Notes: generated by a model not told the origin, from the sequence alone. Positions 1 to 8,444 are shown, counted from the stretch's first letter. The stretch is 64,000 bases of DNA from Parvibaculum sp040390855 (GCA_040390855.1 JAZJXO010000019.1:39904-103903); one strand, 5' to 3'. Program-made: numbers and translations.

Positions 1-1
1 G

Positions 2-808
2 AATGCTCGCATCATTGCGACTGTCCATACGCTGCTGCAAAATCCTGCCGTTGTTGCAAAGATGATTACCACGCTTGATCACATATCAGGTGGTCGCGCC
101 GGTCTCAATATCGTTTCAGGTGCATACAAGGATGAATTCAACCAGATGGGCGCTTGGCCGGAGCTGGACCATGACGGTCGCTATCGCTATGCCGAAGAAT
201 GGACAAAACTCGTCACGACCATGTGGAGCGGGGATCACGTGGACTTTGCGGGCGAGTTTTTCAATTTCAAGGATTGCGTGTCTCAACCGAAGCCTCTTTC
301 TTCCCCGCGCCCTTATCTGATTTGTGCCGGCCAGTCCGAGCGAGGTCTGCGTTTCACGGTGCAGAATACTGACGCTTGTTTCATCGGTGGTAAGAACGCT
401 GCCGATACGCTCCGCATCAGTCGTCTCGCGCGTCGTGTTGCCTCGGAATACAACACGACGATCAAGGTTTTTGCTATGAGCACGGTCGTCTTCGGTGACA
501 CGGATGAAGAAGCCGCCCACACGGTTGCATATTACAAAGAGGGTCTCGATTGGGGCGCGGTCCAAGGTATGATGCGCTCCTACGGTATGGAGGTGGATGG
601 CAGCCCCGCAATCATGGGCGAAAATGCCAAGGACACGTTCATGACGCACACCGTCTCCGGCACGCCGCAGACCTGCCTTGAGAAGCTCAAAGACCAGATC
701 GAAGGCTGCGAGCTTGATGGCGTCATGCTGATTTTTCCTGACTATGTCAAAGGTCTTTCAATTATGGGTGCAGAAGTTTTGCCGCAGTTGAAGGCTCATT
801 TTGCATGA
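2..808 (+). CDS. RutA-like luciferase-family flavin monooxygenase (5' end outside window)
   Basis: The open frame continues to the left edge of the window, so the N-terminus is missing; about 268 residues are visible. The visible part begins IATVHTLLQNPAVVAK and continues TLDHISGGRAGLNIVSG, the core of bacterial luciferase-like (LLM) FMNH2-dependent monooxygenases. The stretch PYLICAGQSERGLRF matches the hallmark CAGQS block of RutA, the pyrimidine oxygenase that opens the uracil ring. Enzymes of this family use reduced flavin delivered by a separate reductase, and one is encoded at 2859-3380. The stop codon overlaps the next start (ATGA at 805-808), so the two genes are translationally coupled. 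Family is confident; the substrate is not, because other Rut genes (rutC, rutD, rutE) are absent here. Confidence 0.88.
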   Translation, partial: NARIIATVHTLLQNPAVVAKMITTLDHISGGRAGLNIVSGAYKDEFNQMGAWPELDHDGRYRYAEEWTKLVTTMWSGDHVDFAGEFFNFKDCVSQPKPLSSPRPYLICAGQSERGLRFTVQNTDACFIGGKNAADTLRISRLARRVASEYNTTIKVFAMSTVVFGDTDEEAAHTVAYYKEGLDWGAVQGMMRSYGMEVDGSPAIMGENAKDTFMTHTVSGTPQTCLEKLKDQIEGCELDGVMLIFPDYVKGLSIMGAEVLPQLKAHFA

Positions 809-1473
809 CCGAACTTTCCATGAGTTACACAATGTCTGAAAACGACGGACTGCGGGAATGGATTGAACCTTCCCGTGCCGCACTTTGCGTCATTGATGTG
901 CAAGTTGATTTCGCCTCGCCCAAGGGTGTGCTCGGCGGTTACGGCGTCGACATGAGCGCAGTTCCGGCAGCGATAGTACAAACCGAAAAACTTATTGCCG
1001 CCGCACGCATTGCAAATGTTCCTGTGATTTTTGTCGGCCTTGAGACATCCCCTGAAACGGACAGTCCGGTCTGGAGCGAACGTATGCGTCGCCGGGAAGG
1101 CGACCCGGATGCCGAAAACAATCTTTGTCGCAAAGGAACAAGGGGTATGGAGTTTTACGGACCGCAACCACGAGCGGGCGATCCGGTTGTGATGAAACCC
1201 AAATATAGCGCTTTCTACGCAACCGGATTTGAAGCCCTGTTGAAGACGCTCGGCGTTGACACGCTCGTCATGTGCGGTCTTACGACAGAATGCTGTATCG
1301 ACTGTACGGTGCGCGACGCATTCCACCGTGACTACCATATCATCATTGCGGATGATGCCTGCGCGGCATATGGCGCGGATATCCACGAGGCAGCCCTTCG
1401 TATGCTCGAGCTTAACTGCGCCATCATCCGTCCGACAGAAGAGATCGTCGCGGTATGGGAGGAGTGCACATGA
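805..1473 (+). CDS. Isochorismatase-fold amidohydrolase (RutB-like cysteine hydrolase)
   Basis: A 222-residue cytoplasmic protein of the isochorismatase-like cysteine hydrolase family. The expected triad is visible: Asp31 in CVIDVQVDF, Lys131 in VVMKPKYSAF, and a nucleophilic Cys in GLTTECCIDCTVRD (most likely Cys164 by alignment with RutB). RutB hydrolyses the ureidoacrylate product of RutA; its position directly after a RutA-like gene argues for hydrolysis of an amide or ureido product of the ring-opening step. It overlaps the upstream stop by 4 bp and the downstream start by 4 bp. The exact substrate is inferred only from context; a maleamate- or nicotinamide-type amidase role cannot be excluded. 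Confidence 0.85.
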   Translation: MTELSMSYTMSENDGLREWIEPSRAALCVIDVQVDFASPKGVLGGYGVDMSAVPAAIVQTEKLIAAARIANVPVIFVGLETSPETDSPVWSERMRRREGDPDAENNLCRKGTRGMEFYGPQPRAGDPVVMKPKYSAFYATGFEALLKTLGVDTLVMCGLTTECCIDCTVRDAFHRDYHIIIADDACAAYGADIHEAALRMLELNCAIIRPTEEIVAVWEECT

Positions 1474-2840
1474 GCGATTATTTCGCAATCAAAGGTAAAG
1501 TGCCCTACAAGGTAAGCGAAGCGGAGTATAAAGCGCTTGAGGCGGCCATTGACAGCGACGAATTGACGGCGCTGGCGCTCGAACTCGGCAATATTCCGAG
1601 TCCGTCAAGAAGCGAAGCAGCAGCGAGTGCCTATGTGTTCGACTGGATGAAACGCGAAGGTTTCGCGCCGCGCTCCGTCGGCGCAACACCCGAGCGTCAG
1701 AACATCATCGGTGAATATGGCGGAAAAGCTGAAGGTGCAAATCTTCTCTTCACCGCGCATCTCGATACCGAGAGCCCGACCTACGAGCCGGATCTCGACA
1801 GCGCCAAATATCGCCCGCAAACGCTCGAGAACCGCGAATGGCTCGAATGCTGGCTCGAAGATGACAAACTTTTCGGATACCCGATCGCAAATGATCGCGG
1901 TCCCATGAGCTGTTTTATGATTGCCGCGAAAGCGCTTCGCAAAGCAGGCATTTCGCTCGCCGGAAAACTTTATCTCACCGCTTGTCCCGGTGAGATCGGC
2001 CCCGAGCCTATCGAAGACCGCAAGGGTGTCGACTATCTCGGCAAAGACATCGGCGCTCATTACCTCTTTCATCATGGTGGCGTCGCTCCTGATTATGCGA
2101 TTGCCGCTGAGGGTTGTGATTTCGGCCTCACATGGGTCGGCTCTGGCTATGCCATTTTCCGCATCCGCATCTATGGTCAGGGCATTTTCACGCCGATCAT
2201 GGAGCATCCTGAAAATATCGCCGAGCATCCCAATCCAATCTATCGTCTGGGACCCATCATCGACGCGCTCCACAAATGGGGAAAGACTCTGCCAGAGCGT
2301 CACCGTTATGAAAGCGAGGGTGGAATCGCCATTCCGAAAACGCAGATCGACAGCATAAAAGCCGGTATCCCTTATTCCTTTGGTACCGGCACCGAGATTG
2401 TCTCGATCTATCTGGAAGTCGGTCTCACACCCAAACAAAAAGCTGCTGATATTCTTCATGAACTTAATGCTTTGATGCGGATTTTCGACATCGAAGGCTT
2501 CGACATCGAACCGATAGTCGTCCGTCACGGCTTTGAGGCGGATGCTGACGCAGTCTCGCCGCTTGTTGCTGCGGTAGCTGAAGCAACAAAGCTCACGCTT
2601 GACGAGCCATTGCAACGCGCAAACCCAGTCTATTCCAGCATGTGGCGCGATCAGAATGTCTTCAACATGCATCGCATTCCGGCGGTGACGACAGGTATGA
2701 CGCGCTGGAGGCCGACACCGGCCGATCTTAAAAAGAGCGCGCTCATCTATGCGCTCACTGCTTTGGCTATCTGTGGCCGCGCGCCGGAAGGTGCGGGCGA
2801 AGTCGCTTACAAGCCTGTCTATGGCGACAATCCGTTCTGA
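1470..2840 (+). CDS. M20 family metallopeptidase / amidohydrolase
   Basis: A 456-residue M20/ArgE/DapE-type zinc hydrolase. The metal-binding block FTAHLDTESP (His97, Asp99) and the catalytic-base region LTACPGEIGPEP are visible, followed by the usual dimerisation-domain region. ATG at 1470 was chosen because GGGAGGAG at 1457-1464 lies 5 bp upstream; the start overlaps the preceding TGA. M20 enzymes cleave amide bonds of small acylated or carbamoylated amino acids. Located between an isochorismatase-fold hydrolase and a flavin reductase, it probably performs a later deacylation or decarbamoylation in the same catabolic pathway. The substrate is unknown. Confidence 0.85.
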   Translation: MSDYFAIKGKVPYKVSEAEYKALEAAIDSDELTALALELGNIPSPSRSEAAASAYVFDWMKREGFAPRSVGATPERQNIIGEYGGKAEGANLLFTAHLDTESPTYEPDLDSAKYRPQTLENREWLECWLEDDKLFGYPIANDRGPMSCFMIAAKALRKAGISLAGKLYLTACPGEIGPEPIEDRKGVDYLGKDIGAHYLFHHGGVAPDYAIAAEGCDFGLTWVGSGYAIFRIRIYGQGIFTPIMEHPENIAEHPNPIYRLGPIIDALHKWGKTLPERHRYESEGGIAIPKTQIDSIKAGIPYSFGTGTEIVSIYLEVGLTPKQKAADILHELNALMRIFDIEGFDIEPIVVRHGFEADADAVSPLVAAVAEATKLTLDEPLQRANPVYSSMWRDQNVFNMHRIPAVTTGMTRWRPTPADLKKSALIYALTALAICGRAPEGAGEVAYKPVYGDNPF

Positions 2841-2858
2841 TGATGCGAGTAAAAGTTT

Positions 2859-3380
2859 ATGGATAAGAGTTCTGCATTCGACGACACGGGAACCTTTGTG
2901 GACCCGACTGTCTATCGCCACGCGCTCGGCAGTTTTGTCAGCGGCGTCACCGTGCTCACAACACGGGCAGGCAATGCGCCTGTCGGCACAACGGTGAGCG
3001 CTTTTTCCGCGCTTTCGCTCGTACCGCCTCTCGTGCTCGTGTCGCTCGCTGTCAAAAGCGAAACGCTCGCGCACATAAAACGGGCAGGATTCTTCGCGGT
3101 GAACATTCTTTCAGCAGGTCAAGGGAATATCGCTAGGAAATTTGCAACGACCGAAGGTGCGGCGAAGTTCGGCGGTATAGAGTACGGACATGGTGAGAAT
3201 GGCGCTCCGATATTTACAGGCGTCAGTGCCTCACTCGAATGTGATCTCGATGACTGCTTTCGCGGCGGTGACCATGATATTCTCGTTGGTTTTGTGCGCG
3301 CCGCCCGCGTGGCACCGGTGCTTGCGCCGCTTGTCTATTACCGCGGTGGTTTTGCAGGCCTTACTGAAGAAAACAGCTAA
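2859..3380 (+). CDS. Flavin reductase domain protein (RutF/HpaC-like)
   Basis: A 173-residue FMN-binding split-barrel flavin reductase. The N-terminal block YRHALGSFVSGVTVLTT and the following VGTTVSAFSALSLVPPLVLVSL are the family signature seen in HpaC and RutF. It starts 18 bp after the M20 stop and is the last gene of the operon. Proteins of this type reduce FMN or FAD with NAD(P)H and pass the reduced flavin to a separate oxygenase, so the natural partner is the luciferase-like oxygenase at the left end of the window. This pairing is an inference from gene order but is the standard arrangement in two-component flavin monooxygenases. Confidence 0.87.
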   Translation: MDKSSAFDDTGTFVDPTVYRHALGSFVSGVTVLTTRAGNAPVGTTVSAFSALSLVPPLVLVSLAVKSETLAHIKRAGFFAVNILSAGQGNIARKFATTEGAAKFGGIEYGHGENGAPIFTGVSASLECDLDDCFRGGDHDILVGFVRAARVAPVLAPLVYYRGGFAGLTEENS

Positions 3381-3475
3381 AGTGACGACGCCGGAATTGG
3401 CATCGCTCATGCAATGAAACGACTATACACCATGCACCTCCTCAGCATGGCAAAGCTGAAAGACAGGAATAGGAA

Positions 3476-4099
3476 ATGACTATGTTGACCTATTCAGAAG
3501 GTCCGCCGCCAACGCGGCGCATGATCGGATTAGGTGTCGCGGCTGCAATTCACTTGCTCCTTATCTGGGCGCTGATGAGCGGGCTCGCCCGCGATGTGAT
3601 CGAGGCGGTGCAGGAACCTTTGCAGGTGGCGCTCATTGCCGAACCACCGACCACACCGCCGACACCTCCGCCACCGGAAATCGTGAAGCCCAAGGAGGCT
3701 TACGTGCCGCCGCCGAAAATAAAGCTGAAGCCGCCGCCGGTCGTGTCGCAAAATACGATCAAGCAGGTGCAGCAAGTGAAACCCGAAGTCGTGCCGGTCG
3801 TGCGCGATGTGATTCCCGCCGTGCCGCAGGCTGTTCCGATTGAGGGCAACACCCAGCCGCCTTATCCGCCTGCCTCGCGACGCAATGGTGAGGAAGGCCG
3901 CGTCGGTCTTCTTCTCTACGTGTCCGAAACCGGCAAGGTCACAGACGGCAAAGTTGAATTTTCGAGTGGCTATGAACGTCTCGACAAAGTGGCGCTAATT
4001 CATGCTCGCCGCAAATGGAGCTTCAAGCCAGCGATGCTGAACGGTCAGCCTGTCGGCCATTGGGTGAAATATTCTGTGGTGTTCAGGCTTACCGACTGA
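3476..4099 (+). CDS. tonB: TonB family energy transducer
   Basis: A 207-residue protein with the TonB architecture: a short cytoplasmic N-terminus, one membrane segment at about residues 17-37 (LGVAAAIHLLLIWALMSGL), a proline- and lysine-rich periplasmic spacer at about 58-125 (TPPTPPPPE, PPPKIKLKPPP), and a C-terminal TonB domain with PPYPPASRRNGEEGRV and KWSFKPA. ATG at 3476 lies after AGGAATAGGAA; the second ATG at 3482 is equally possible. It is followed by exbB and two exbD genes, forming a complete inner-membrane motor. No TonB-dependent receptor is in the window. A role in taking up the substrate of the flanking catabolic operons is possible but unproved. Confidence 0.9.
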   Translation: MTMLTYSEGPPPTRRMIGLGVAAAIHLLLIWALMSGLARDVIEAVQEPLQVALIAEPPTTPPTPPPPEIVKPKEAYVPPPKIKLKPPPVVSQNTIKQVQQVKPEVVPVVRDVIPAVPQAVPIEGNTQPPYPPASRRNGEEGRVGLLLYVSETGKVTDGKVEFSSGYERLDKVALIHARRKWSFKPAMLNGQPVGHWVKYSVVFRLTD

Positions 4100-4165
4100 A
4101 GCCCGCTCACAATGAATTAGAAAAGCGTCAAATCTAAAGTGATCAGAGTATAAGGAACGATACGA

Positions 4166-5017
4166 ATGAAGACCCCCGCCATCATCCAGACCTTCAAGGC
4201 TACGACACTTGTATTGACGCTAGTCGTCGGCATGACGTTCTTTGCACCGTCGATACAGGCACACGCAGATGCTGCTCCCACCGTCGCTGCAACAACAGCA
4301 GAGACACCCGCTGCAACAACAACGCCTGACGTCGCTGCGTCTGAACCCACCGAAGCCGAAGCCAATCCTTATGGTCTTGGTGCGCTCTGGGCGCAGGGTG
4401 ACAACGTGGCCAAGGGCACGTTGATGATCCTTGGCTTCATGTCGATGGGCACTTGGTATTTTCTTATCACCAAGCTGATCGAACAACGTCGCCAGTTCAG
4501 ACAGTTTAACCGCGTGATCAAACTCTTCGTGCCAACCGAAACTCTGCGCGATGGCATTGCGGCGCTGCCGCGCAACAATACCTATCGTGGCATTGCCGAA
4601 GGTGGGGAAGAAGCAGTCGTGCAATTTTCCAAAGGTCTGTCGAGCGAAGTGACATTGTCGGATTGGACGATGGCGGCCCTTCATCGTGCTGTGGATACAC
4701 TCACTTCAAAATTGCAGGGTGGCCTCGCCTTCCTTGCTACAGTGGGTTCGACGGCGCCTTTTGTCGGCCTCTTCGGTACAGTCTGGGGTATCTACCACGC
4801 GCTCGTTGCTATTGGTGTCTCGGGTCAAGCCTCGATTGATAAAGTCGCAGGACCCGTCGGTGAAAGTCTGATTATGACAGCCATCGGTCTCGCTGTCGCC
4901 GTGCCAGCGGTGCTCGGCTACAACCTGCTCACTCGCCGCAACAAGGCCATCACTGGTTGCGCAAGGCGCTTTGCGACAGAAGTTCACCTCCGCATTCTCA
5001 CCGGCAAGGTTGCTTGA
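4166..5017 (+). CDS. exbB: ExbB proton-channel subunit (MotA/TolQ/ExbB family)
   Basis: A 283-residue ExbB. It has an N-terminal signal-like hydrophobic segment (residues about 12-33) and an Ala/Thr/Pro-rich linker (about 34-68), an extension typical of long proteobacterial ExbBs, then three membrane segments. The conserved channel block LATVGSTAPFVGLFGTVWG lies near residue 190 and the final helix includes GLAVAVPAVLGYNLL. The complex with ExbD uses the proton gradient to energise TonB. It sits between tonB and exbD, all on the same strand with short gaps. Confidence 0.92.
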   Translation: MKTPAIIQTFKATTLVLTLVVGMTFFAPSIQAHADAAPTVAATTAETPAATTTPDVAASEPTEAEANPYGLGALWAQGDNVAKGTLMILGFMSMGTWYFLITKLIEQRRQFRQFNRVIKLFVPTETLRDGIAALPRNNTYRGIAEGGEEAVVQFSKGLSSEVTLSDWTMAALHRAVDTLTSKLQGGLAFLATVGSTAPFVGLFGTVWGIYHALVAIGVSGQASIDKVAGPVGESLIMTAIGLAVAVPAVLGYNLLTRRNKAITGCARRFATEVHLRILTGKVA

Positions 5018-5055
5018 GGACCGTTCGCACGCGAATGCTCTTTTAAAGAAAGCAC

Positions 5056-5478
5056 ATGTCCATGATCTTCGATAGCGAGTATGACGAGGAAGTCATTTCC
5101 ACCATCAACACAACGCCTCTCGTTGATGTGATGCTGGTGCTCCTCATCATTTTCCTGATCACAATCCCTGTAGCGATCCAGACCGTTCCGATCACGCTAC
5201 CTAAGGCAAGTAGCGTTATCAATGTGACGCAGCCCAAAAACATCACCATCGCAGTCGATGCGCAGGGCCGCTATTTTTGGAACGCGACTTTGGTGCCGAG
5301 TCGCGAGGGCATGATGAAACAGCTCGAAGACCTCGCAACAATGGAGCCGCAGCCTGAGATTCAGGTGCGCGGCGATGAGGCGGTGCGCTTTGAAGCGATC
5401 GGGCGACTCATCCTCGACATTCAGCGGTCAGGCATCGCCAAAGTCGGTTTTGTCACCGAACCCCAGCTCGGCAGTTAG
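5056..5478 (+). CDS. exbD: ExbD/TolR family biopolymer transport protein (first copy)
   Basis: A 140-residue ExbD with a short cytoplasmic N-terminus, the signature STINTTPLVDVMLVLLIIF in which the Asp is the essential protonatable residue of the membrane helix, and a periplasmic domain ending near KVGFVTEP. It is one of two adjacent, divergent ExbD genes; the copies share the NTTPL(V/I)DV motif and the IxKxGFV ending but differ in between, so they are old paralogues rather than a recent duplication. Confidence 0.9.
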   Translation: MSMIFDSEYDEEVISTINTTPLVDVMLVLLIIFLITIPVAIQTVPITLPKASSVINVTQPKNITIAVDAQGRYFWNATLVPSREGMMKQLEDLATMEPQPEIQVRGDEAVRFEAIGRLILDIQRSGIAKVGFVTEPQLGS

Positions 5479-5490
5479 AGGACATATCCC

Positions 5491-5919
5491 ATGGCTATGA
5501 ATGTTGGCGGCCCCGGAGCCGAAGACGATCCGATGATGGAGATCAACACGACGCCTCTGATCGACGTTTTGCTCGTCCTCCTCGTGATGCTCATCATTAC
5601 GATCCCGCTCCAGACGCATGCGATCAAACTTGACATGCCACAGGCGGTGACCTTGCAGAAGGAACTGGAGAAGCCGAGCATTGTGCAACTAGAAGTCGAT
5701 GCCGACGGTTTTTCGTGGTGGAACGGTGTGAAACTTGCTGACGAACTGGCGCTAGAGGATAAGCTCGCTGCAGCTGCCATTGCGGACCCTATGCCAGAGA
5801 TTCACCTCCGTCCGAACCGTGATGTGGCTTATGATGCGGTCGCCAAGGTCTTGTCGGCGGCCCAGCGCCTCGGCGTCACCAAAATCGGCTTTGTCGGTAA
5901 TGAGCAATACATGAACTGA
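5491..5919 (+). CDS. exbD: ExbD/TolR family biopolymer transport protein (second copy)
   Basis: A 142-residue ExbD paralogue starting 12 bp after the first. MMEINTTPLIDVLLVLLVML carries the membrane helix with the catalytic Asp, and the C-terminus (GVTKIGFVGNEQ) parallels the first copy. Systems with tandem ExbDs are known in Xanthomonas and other bacteria, where the second copy can be dispensable for iron uptake but needed for other functions. That precedent is family knowledge; the role here is inference. Confidence 0.9.
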   Translation: MAMNVGGPGAEDDPMMEINTTPLIDVLLVLLVMLIITIPLQTHAIKLDMPQAVTLQKELEKPSIVQLEVDADGFSWWNGVKLADELALEDKLAAAAIADPMPEIHLRPNRDVAYDAVAKVLSAAQRLGVTKIGFVGNEQYMN

Positions 5920-6230
5920 CCAGCACATTTGAAAAACCATTTTCCCCGCCGACATGATGCTGGAATCCGGCAAGTCTGTTGTCTTTACAAGCGTACAGGC
6001 CGCCGTCGAGCAGGACCGCGACGGCTCCCGAAATCTTGCTGAGCCAACCGTGCCGCGGCAAGCCTATAGGCGCGGGGCCCTTGTATCCTCCTAGTCAGAT
6101 AACAACGAGGGCATGTCCGATGCTCAATTTGTAGTTTTATGGCTCGCGTGCGAAGTGTCTCCCATGCTGCTTTTGTCGCCACACATTTTTTTCACTCTGT
6201 GGTCCAAACGGAGACGTAAGTCCTCGTCCG
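5920..6230. other. Intergenic gap, no recognised gene
   Basis: A 311-bp gap between the last exbD and the convergent GntR gene. A 45-codon open frame from 5955 on the plus strand has no recognisable motif and no good ribosome-binding site. No clear rho-independent hairpin was seen. I see nothing that I can name in it. Confidence 0.5.
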
Positions 6231-6938
6231 TTAGTTGTCCATGCGGCCATGCACATGAATGAGATGTTCGGTGAGCAACTTGCCTGCCTTGTCGGCGTCA
6301 CGAAGCCGAATATATTTGAGAATTTCGCGGCGGCGTTCGACGAGATCATTTATGGGTGATGGCTGCTTTGCGGTGATTAAAGTCGACAAGAGTTGCGCGA
6401 TACCATGACTTAGAAATCGCAAAGTCTGGTTGCCCGTTGCGACGGCAAGCAGGTCATAGAAATCAGTGATGACGGTGAGGTCCTTGTAGCCTTCGCCGCG
6501 CTTCACGGCTGCTTCCAGCCGATCAATGTTGCGCGCGATGGCGTCAAAATCTTTCTTGCGCCCGCGTTCGCAGGCCAGCCGCATGATGACCTCGGTGATT
6601 AAAATGCGCGCTTCGGTGAAATCGTGCATCGAGATGCGACCGAGATCGAGCATGTTCTCGAAAGATTGCGTGAGCGGTGCGCTTTCAGCGAGCAGGAAGG
6701 CACCACCTTTGACGCCTTTACGCAGTTCAACAAGGCCGGACACTTCAAGCGCGCGCAAAGCCTCGCGTACCGCAGACCGGCTGACACCGAACTGTTCGGC
6801 AAGGTCACGTTCGGCAGGCAGCTTGTCGCCTGGGCCAATTTTGCCAAGCGAAAGCTGACCGCGGATCTGGTCGCAAATCTCTTCAAACAGTCGGGCGCTG
6901 CGGACGGGACCAAATTGAATAGCAACCTGATCGGTCAT
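6231..6938 (-). CDS. GntR/FadR-subfamily transcriptional regulator
   Basis: A 235-residue GntR regulator. The winged-helix domain spans residues about 12-75 with the FadR-type signature PGDKLPAERDLAEQFGVSRSAVREALRALEVSGLVE. The C-terminal all-helical FCD domain (about 90-225) binds an effector, usually an organic acid, often through a metal ion. It is divergent from the dioxygenase operon that starts at 7128, and a perfect palindrome of the expected GntR type lies between them, so it very probably controls that operon and itself, with a pathway acid as inducer. Confidence 0.9.
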   Translation of the reverse strand: MTDQVAIQFGPVRSARLFEEICDQIRGQLSLGKIGPGDKLPAERDLAEQFGVSRSAVREALRALEVSGLVELRKGVKGGAFLLAESAPLTQSFENMLDLGRISMHDFTEARILITEVIMRLACERGRKKDFDAIARNIDRLEAAVKRGEGYKDLTVITDFYDLLAVATGNQTLRFLSHGIAQLLSTLITAKQPSPINDLVERRREILKYIRLRDADKAGKLLTEHLIHVHGRMDN

Positions 6939-6995
6939 CTCTTTTGCCCCACTGGTTTTTTGCCTTACCGGTTTTCCACAAAGGAACTAAATTAA

Positions 6996-7005
6996 TCTGG
7001 CCAGA
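6996..7005. promoter_or_regulatory. Palindrome TCTGGCCAGA in divergent promoter region
   Basis: A perfect 10-bp palindrome that lies 9 bp before the better operator candidate at 7015-7029 and shares its TGG/CCA half-site character. It could be an auxiliary binding site for the GntR regulator. Short palindromes occur by chance, so confidence is modest. Confidence 0.4.
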
Positions 7006-7014
7006 CAATTTTCT

Positions 7015-7029
7015 AATGGTCAGACCATT
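7015..7029. promoter_or_regulatory. Putative FadR/GntR operator (AATGGTCAGACCATT)
   Basis: A perfect inverted repeat with 7-bp arms and a single central base. The core TGGTCAGACCA fits the GT-N(1-3)-AC pattern of FadR-subfamily operators such as those of LldR and PdhR. It lies in the 189-bp gap between the divergent GntR gene (start at 6938) and the dioxygenase operon (start at 7128). A weaker related site, TTGTCAAACCAA, lies at 7032-7043. Function is predicted, not shown. Confidence 0.7.
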
Positions 7030-7127
7030 TGATTGTCAAACCAAATCGGGGATGTTAGCGTTTCCAGATCAAGAGCGAAGTCACGGGGCGCGAGACGCAA
7101 AGTCCGGCCCGATCCGGGGAGGGATCA

Positions 7128-8444
7128 ATGGGTATTCAGACCGTCTTTGCGGGTCATTCCGAGCCGTTGGTCGATGATCGATCAGGGCAGGGTATCTTCC
7201 GCGTCTCGCGTCGTGCTTTTACCGAGCAGTCTGTGCTGGAACACGAGCAGCGCGAACTTTTCAATAAGTGCTGGCTTTATCTCGGGCATGAATCCGAGGT
7301 GGCAAAGCCCGGTGATTTTCTGACGCGCAGCGTTGCTGGCCGCAAGATTATTTTTGCGCGCAACAAGGAAGGCAAAGTGACGGGCTTCTTCAACACATGT
7401 CCGCATCGCGGTGCGATGGTCTGTCGCGAGAAGCAGGGCTCTGCCAATATGTTCCGCTGCTTCTATCACTCATGGGCTTTTGATCTTGACGGCAAGCTCA
7501 TCACCCGTCCCGGTAATGAATGCTACGCCGAAGATGCCAATGCTAATGGTGAGCACAATCTCGTGTCGCCGGCGCGCCTTGAGGAATATCGCGGACTCTT
7601 TTTTGTCTGCTTTGACGATAATGTTGTTGATCTGCCGACCTATCTTGGCAAGACCAAAGAGTTCATTGATCTCGTCATGGATCAATCGGAAACGGGCATG
7701 GAGGTGATCGGCGGCACACAGGAATATGGCTTCAGAGCAAATTGGAAATTGCTCGCTGAAAACAGCATTGACGGCTATCACGGCCTGCCGACCCACGCGA
7801 CCTATTTCGATTATCTGATGAGCACCAACGGCAATCTCGGTGACAACGCCACCAAGATCAGCAAACCGCATGATCTGGGGCAAGGCCATACTGTTATTGA
7901 ATATGGTGCGCCTTGGGCCAGACCGATTGCCAAATCTGTGCCCGCATGGGGCGAAGAGGGCGAGGCGCAGGCAGCGGCTTTGCGAGCCGGTCTGACCAAG
8001 CGGTTCGGGCAGGAGCGCGCCGAGCGCATTGCGTTCACAAATCGGAATATGTTGATTTTTCCAAATTTTGTGATCAACGACATCATGGCGATTACACTGC
8101 GCACATTCGAGCCCGTGGGGCCGGGGCAGATGCGCGTCAACGCCTGGGCGCTTGCGCCTATCGGTGAAGCACCCGAAGCGCGTCAACGCCGTCTCTATAA
8201 TTTTCTGGAATTTCTAGGTCCCGGCGGGTTTGCAACGCCTGATGATTGCGAGGCTTTGGCACTATGTCAGGAAGGCTATGCCAATTCTGGTGAAGCGGGA
8301 TGGAACGATATTTCCAAAGGGCTCAATCAGGAGCGCCCCACGAATGAAGACGAGGTGCAGATGCGCGCCTTCTGGCGCGAATGGAGCCGTCGCATGGAAG
8401 GGGAACGTACGCAAAAGGATGTGGCCAAAGGAGGTGCAGCATGA
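7128..8444 (+). CDS. Ring-hydroxylating dioxygenase large (alpha) subunit
   Basis: A 438-residue Rieske non-heme iron oxygenase alpha subunit. The Rieske cluster ligands are in NTCPHRGAM and CFYHSWAF (CxH...CxxH, residues about 90-115), and the mononuclear iron site is in ENSIDGYHGLPTHATY (DxxHxxxxH pattern) with the bridging-Asp region before it. ATG at 7128 follows GGGGAGGG. It forms a terminal dioxygenase with the beta subunit encoded next and would insert both oxygen atoms into an aromatic ring. No ferredoxin or reductase gene is in the cluster. The overall gene order resembles p-cumate or benzoate-type pathways; the true substrate is unknown. Confidence 0.92.
   Translation: MGIQTVFAGHSEPLVDDRSGQGIFRVSRRAFTEQSVLEHEQRELFNKCWLYLGHESEVAKPGDFLTRSVAGRKIIFARNKEGKVTGFFNTCPHRGAMVCREKQGSANMFRCFYHSWAFDLDGKLITRPGNECYAEDANANGEHNLVSPARLEEYRGLFFVCFDDNVVDLPTYLGKTKEFIDLVMDQSETGMEVIGGTQEYGFRANWKLLAENSIDGYHGLPTHATYFDYLMSTNGNLGDNATKISKPHDLGQGHTVIEYGAPWARPIAKSVPAWGEEGEAQAAALRAGLTKRFGQERAERIAFTNRNMLIFPNFVINDIMAITLRTFEPVGPGQMRVNAWALAPIGEAPEARQRRLYNFLEFLGPGGFATPDDCEALALCQEGYANSGEAGWNDISKGLNQERPTNEDEVQMRAFWREWSRRMEGERTQKDVAKGGAA

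Noticed and set aside
1605..3074. A 489-codon open frame on the minus strand across the M20 and flavin-reductase genes
   Set aside because: It is antisense to genes with clear family motifs; its product is Arg- and Cys-rich and shows no recognisable domain.
5920..6230. Small gene in the gap after exbD
   Set aside because: A 45-codon frame at 5955 has no ribosome-binding site and no family resemblance.
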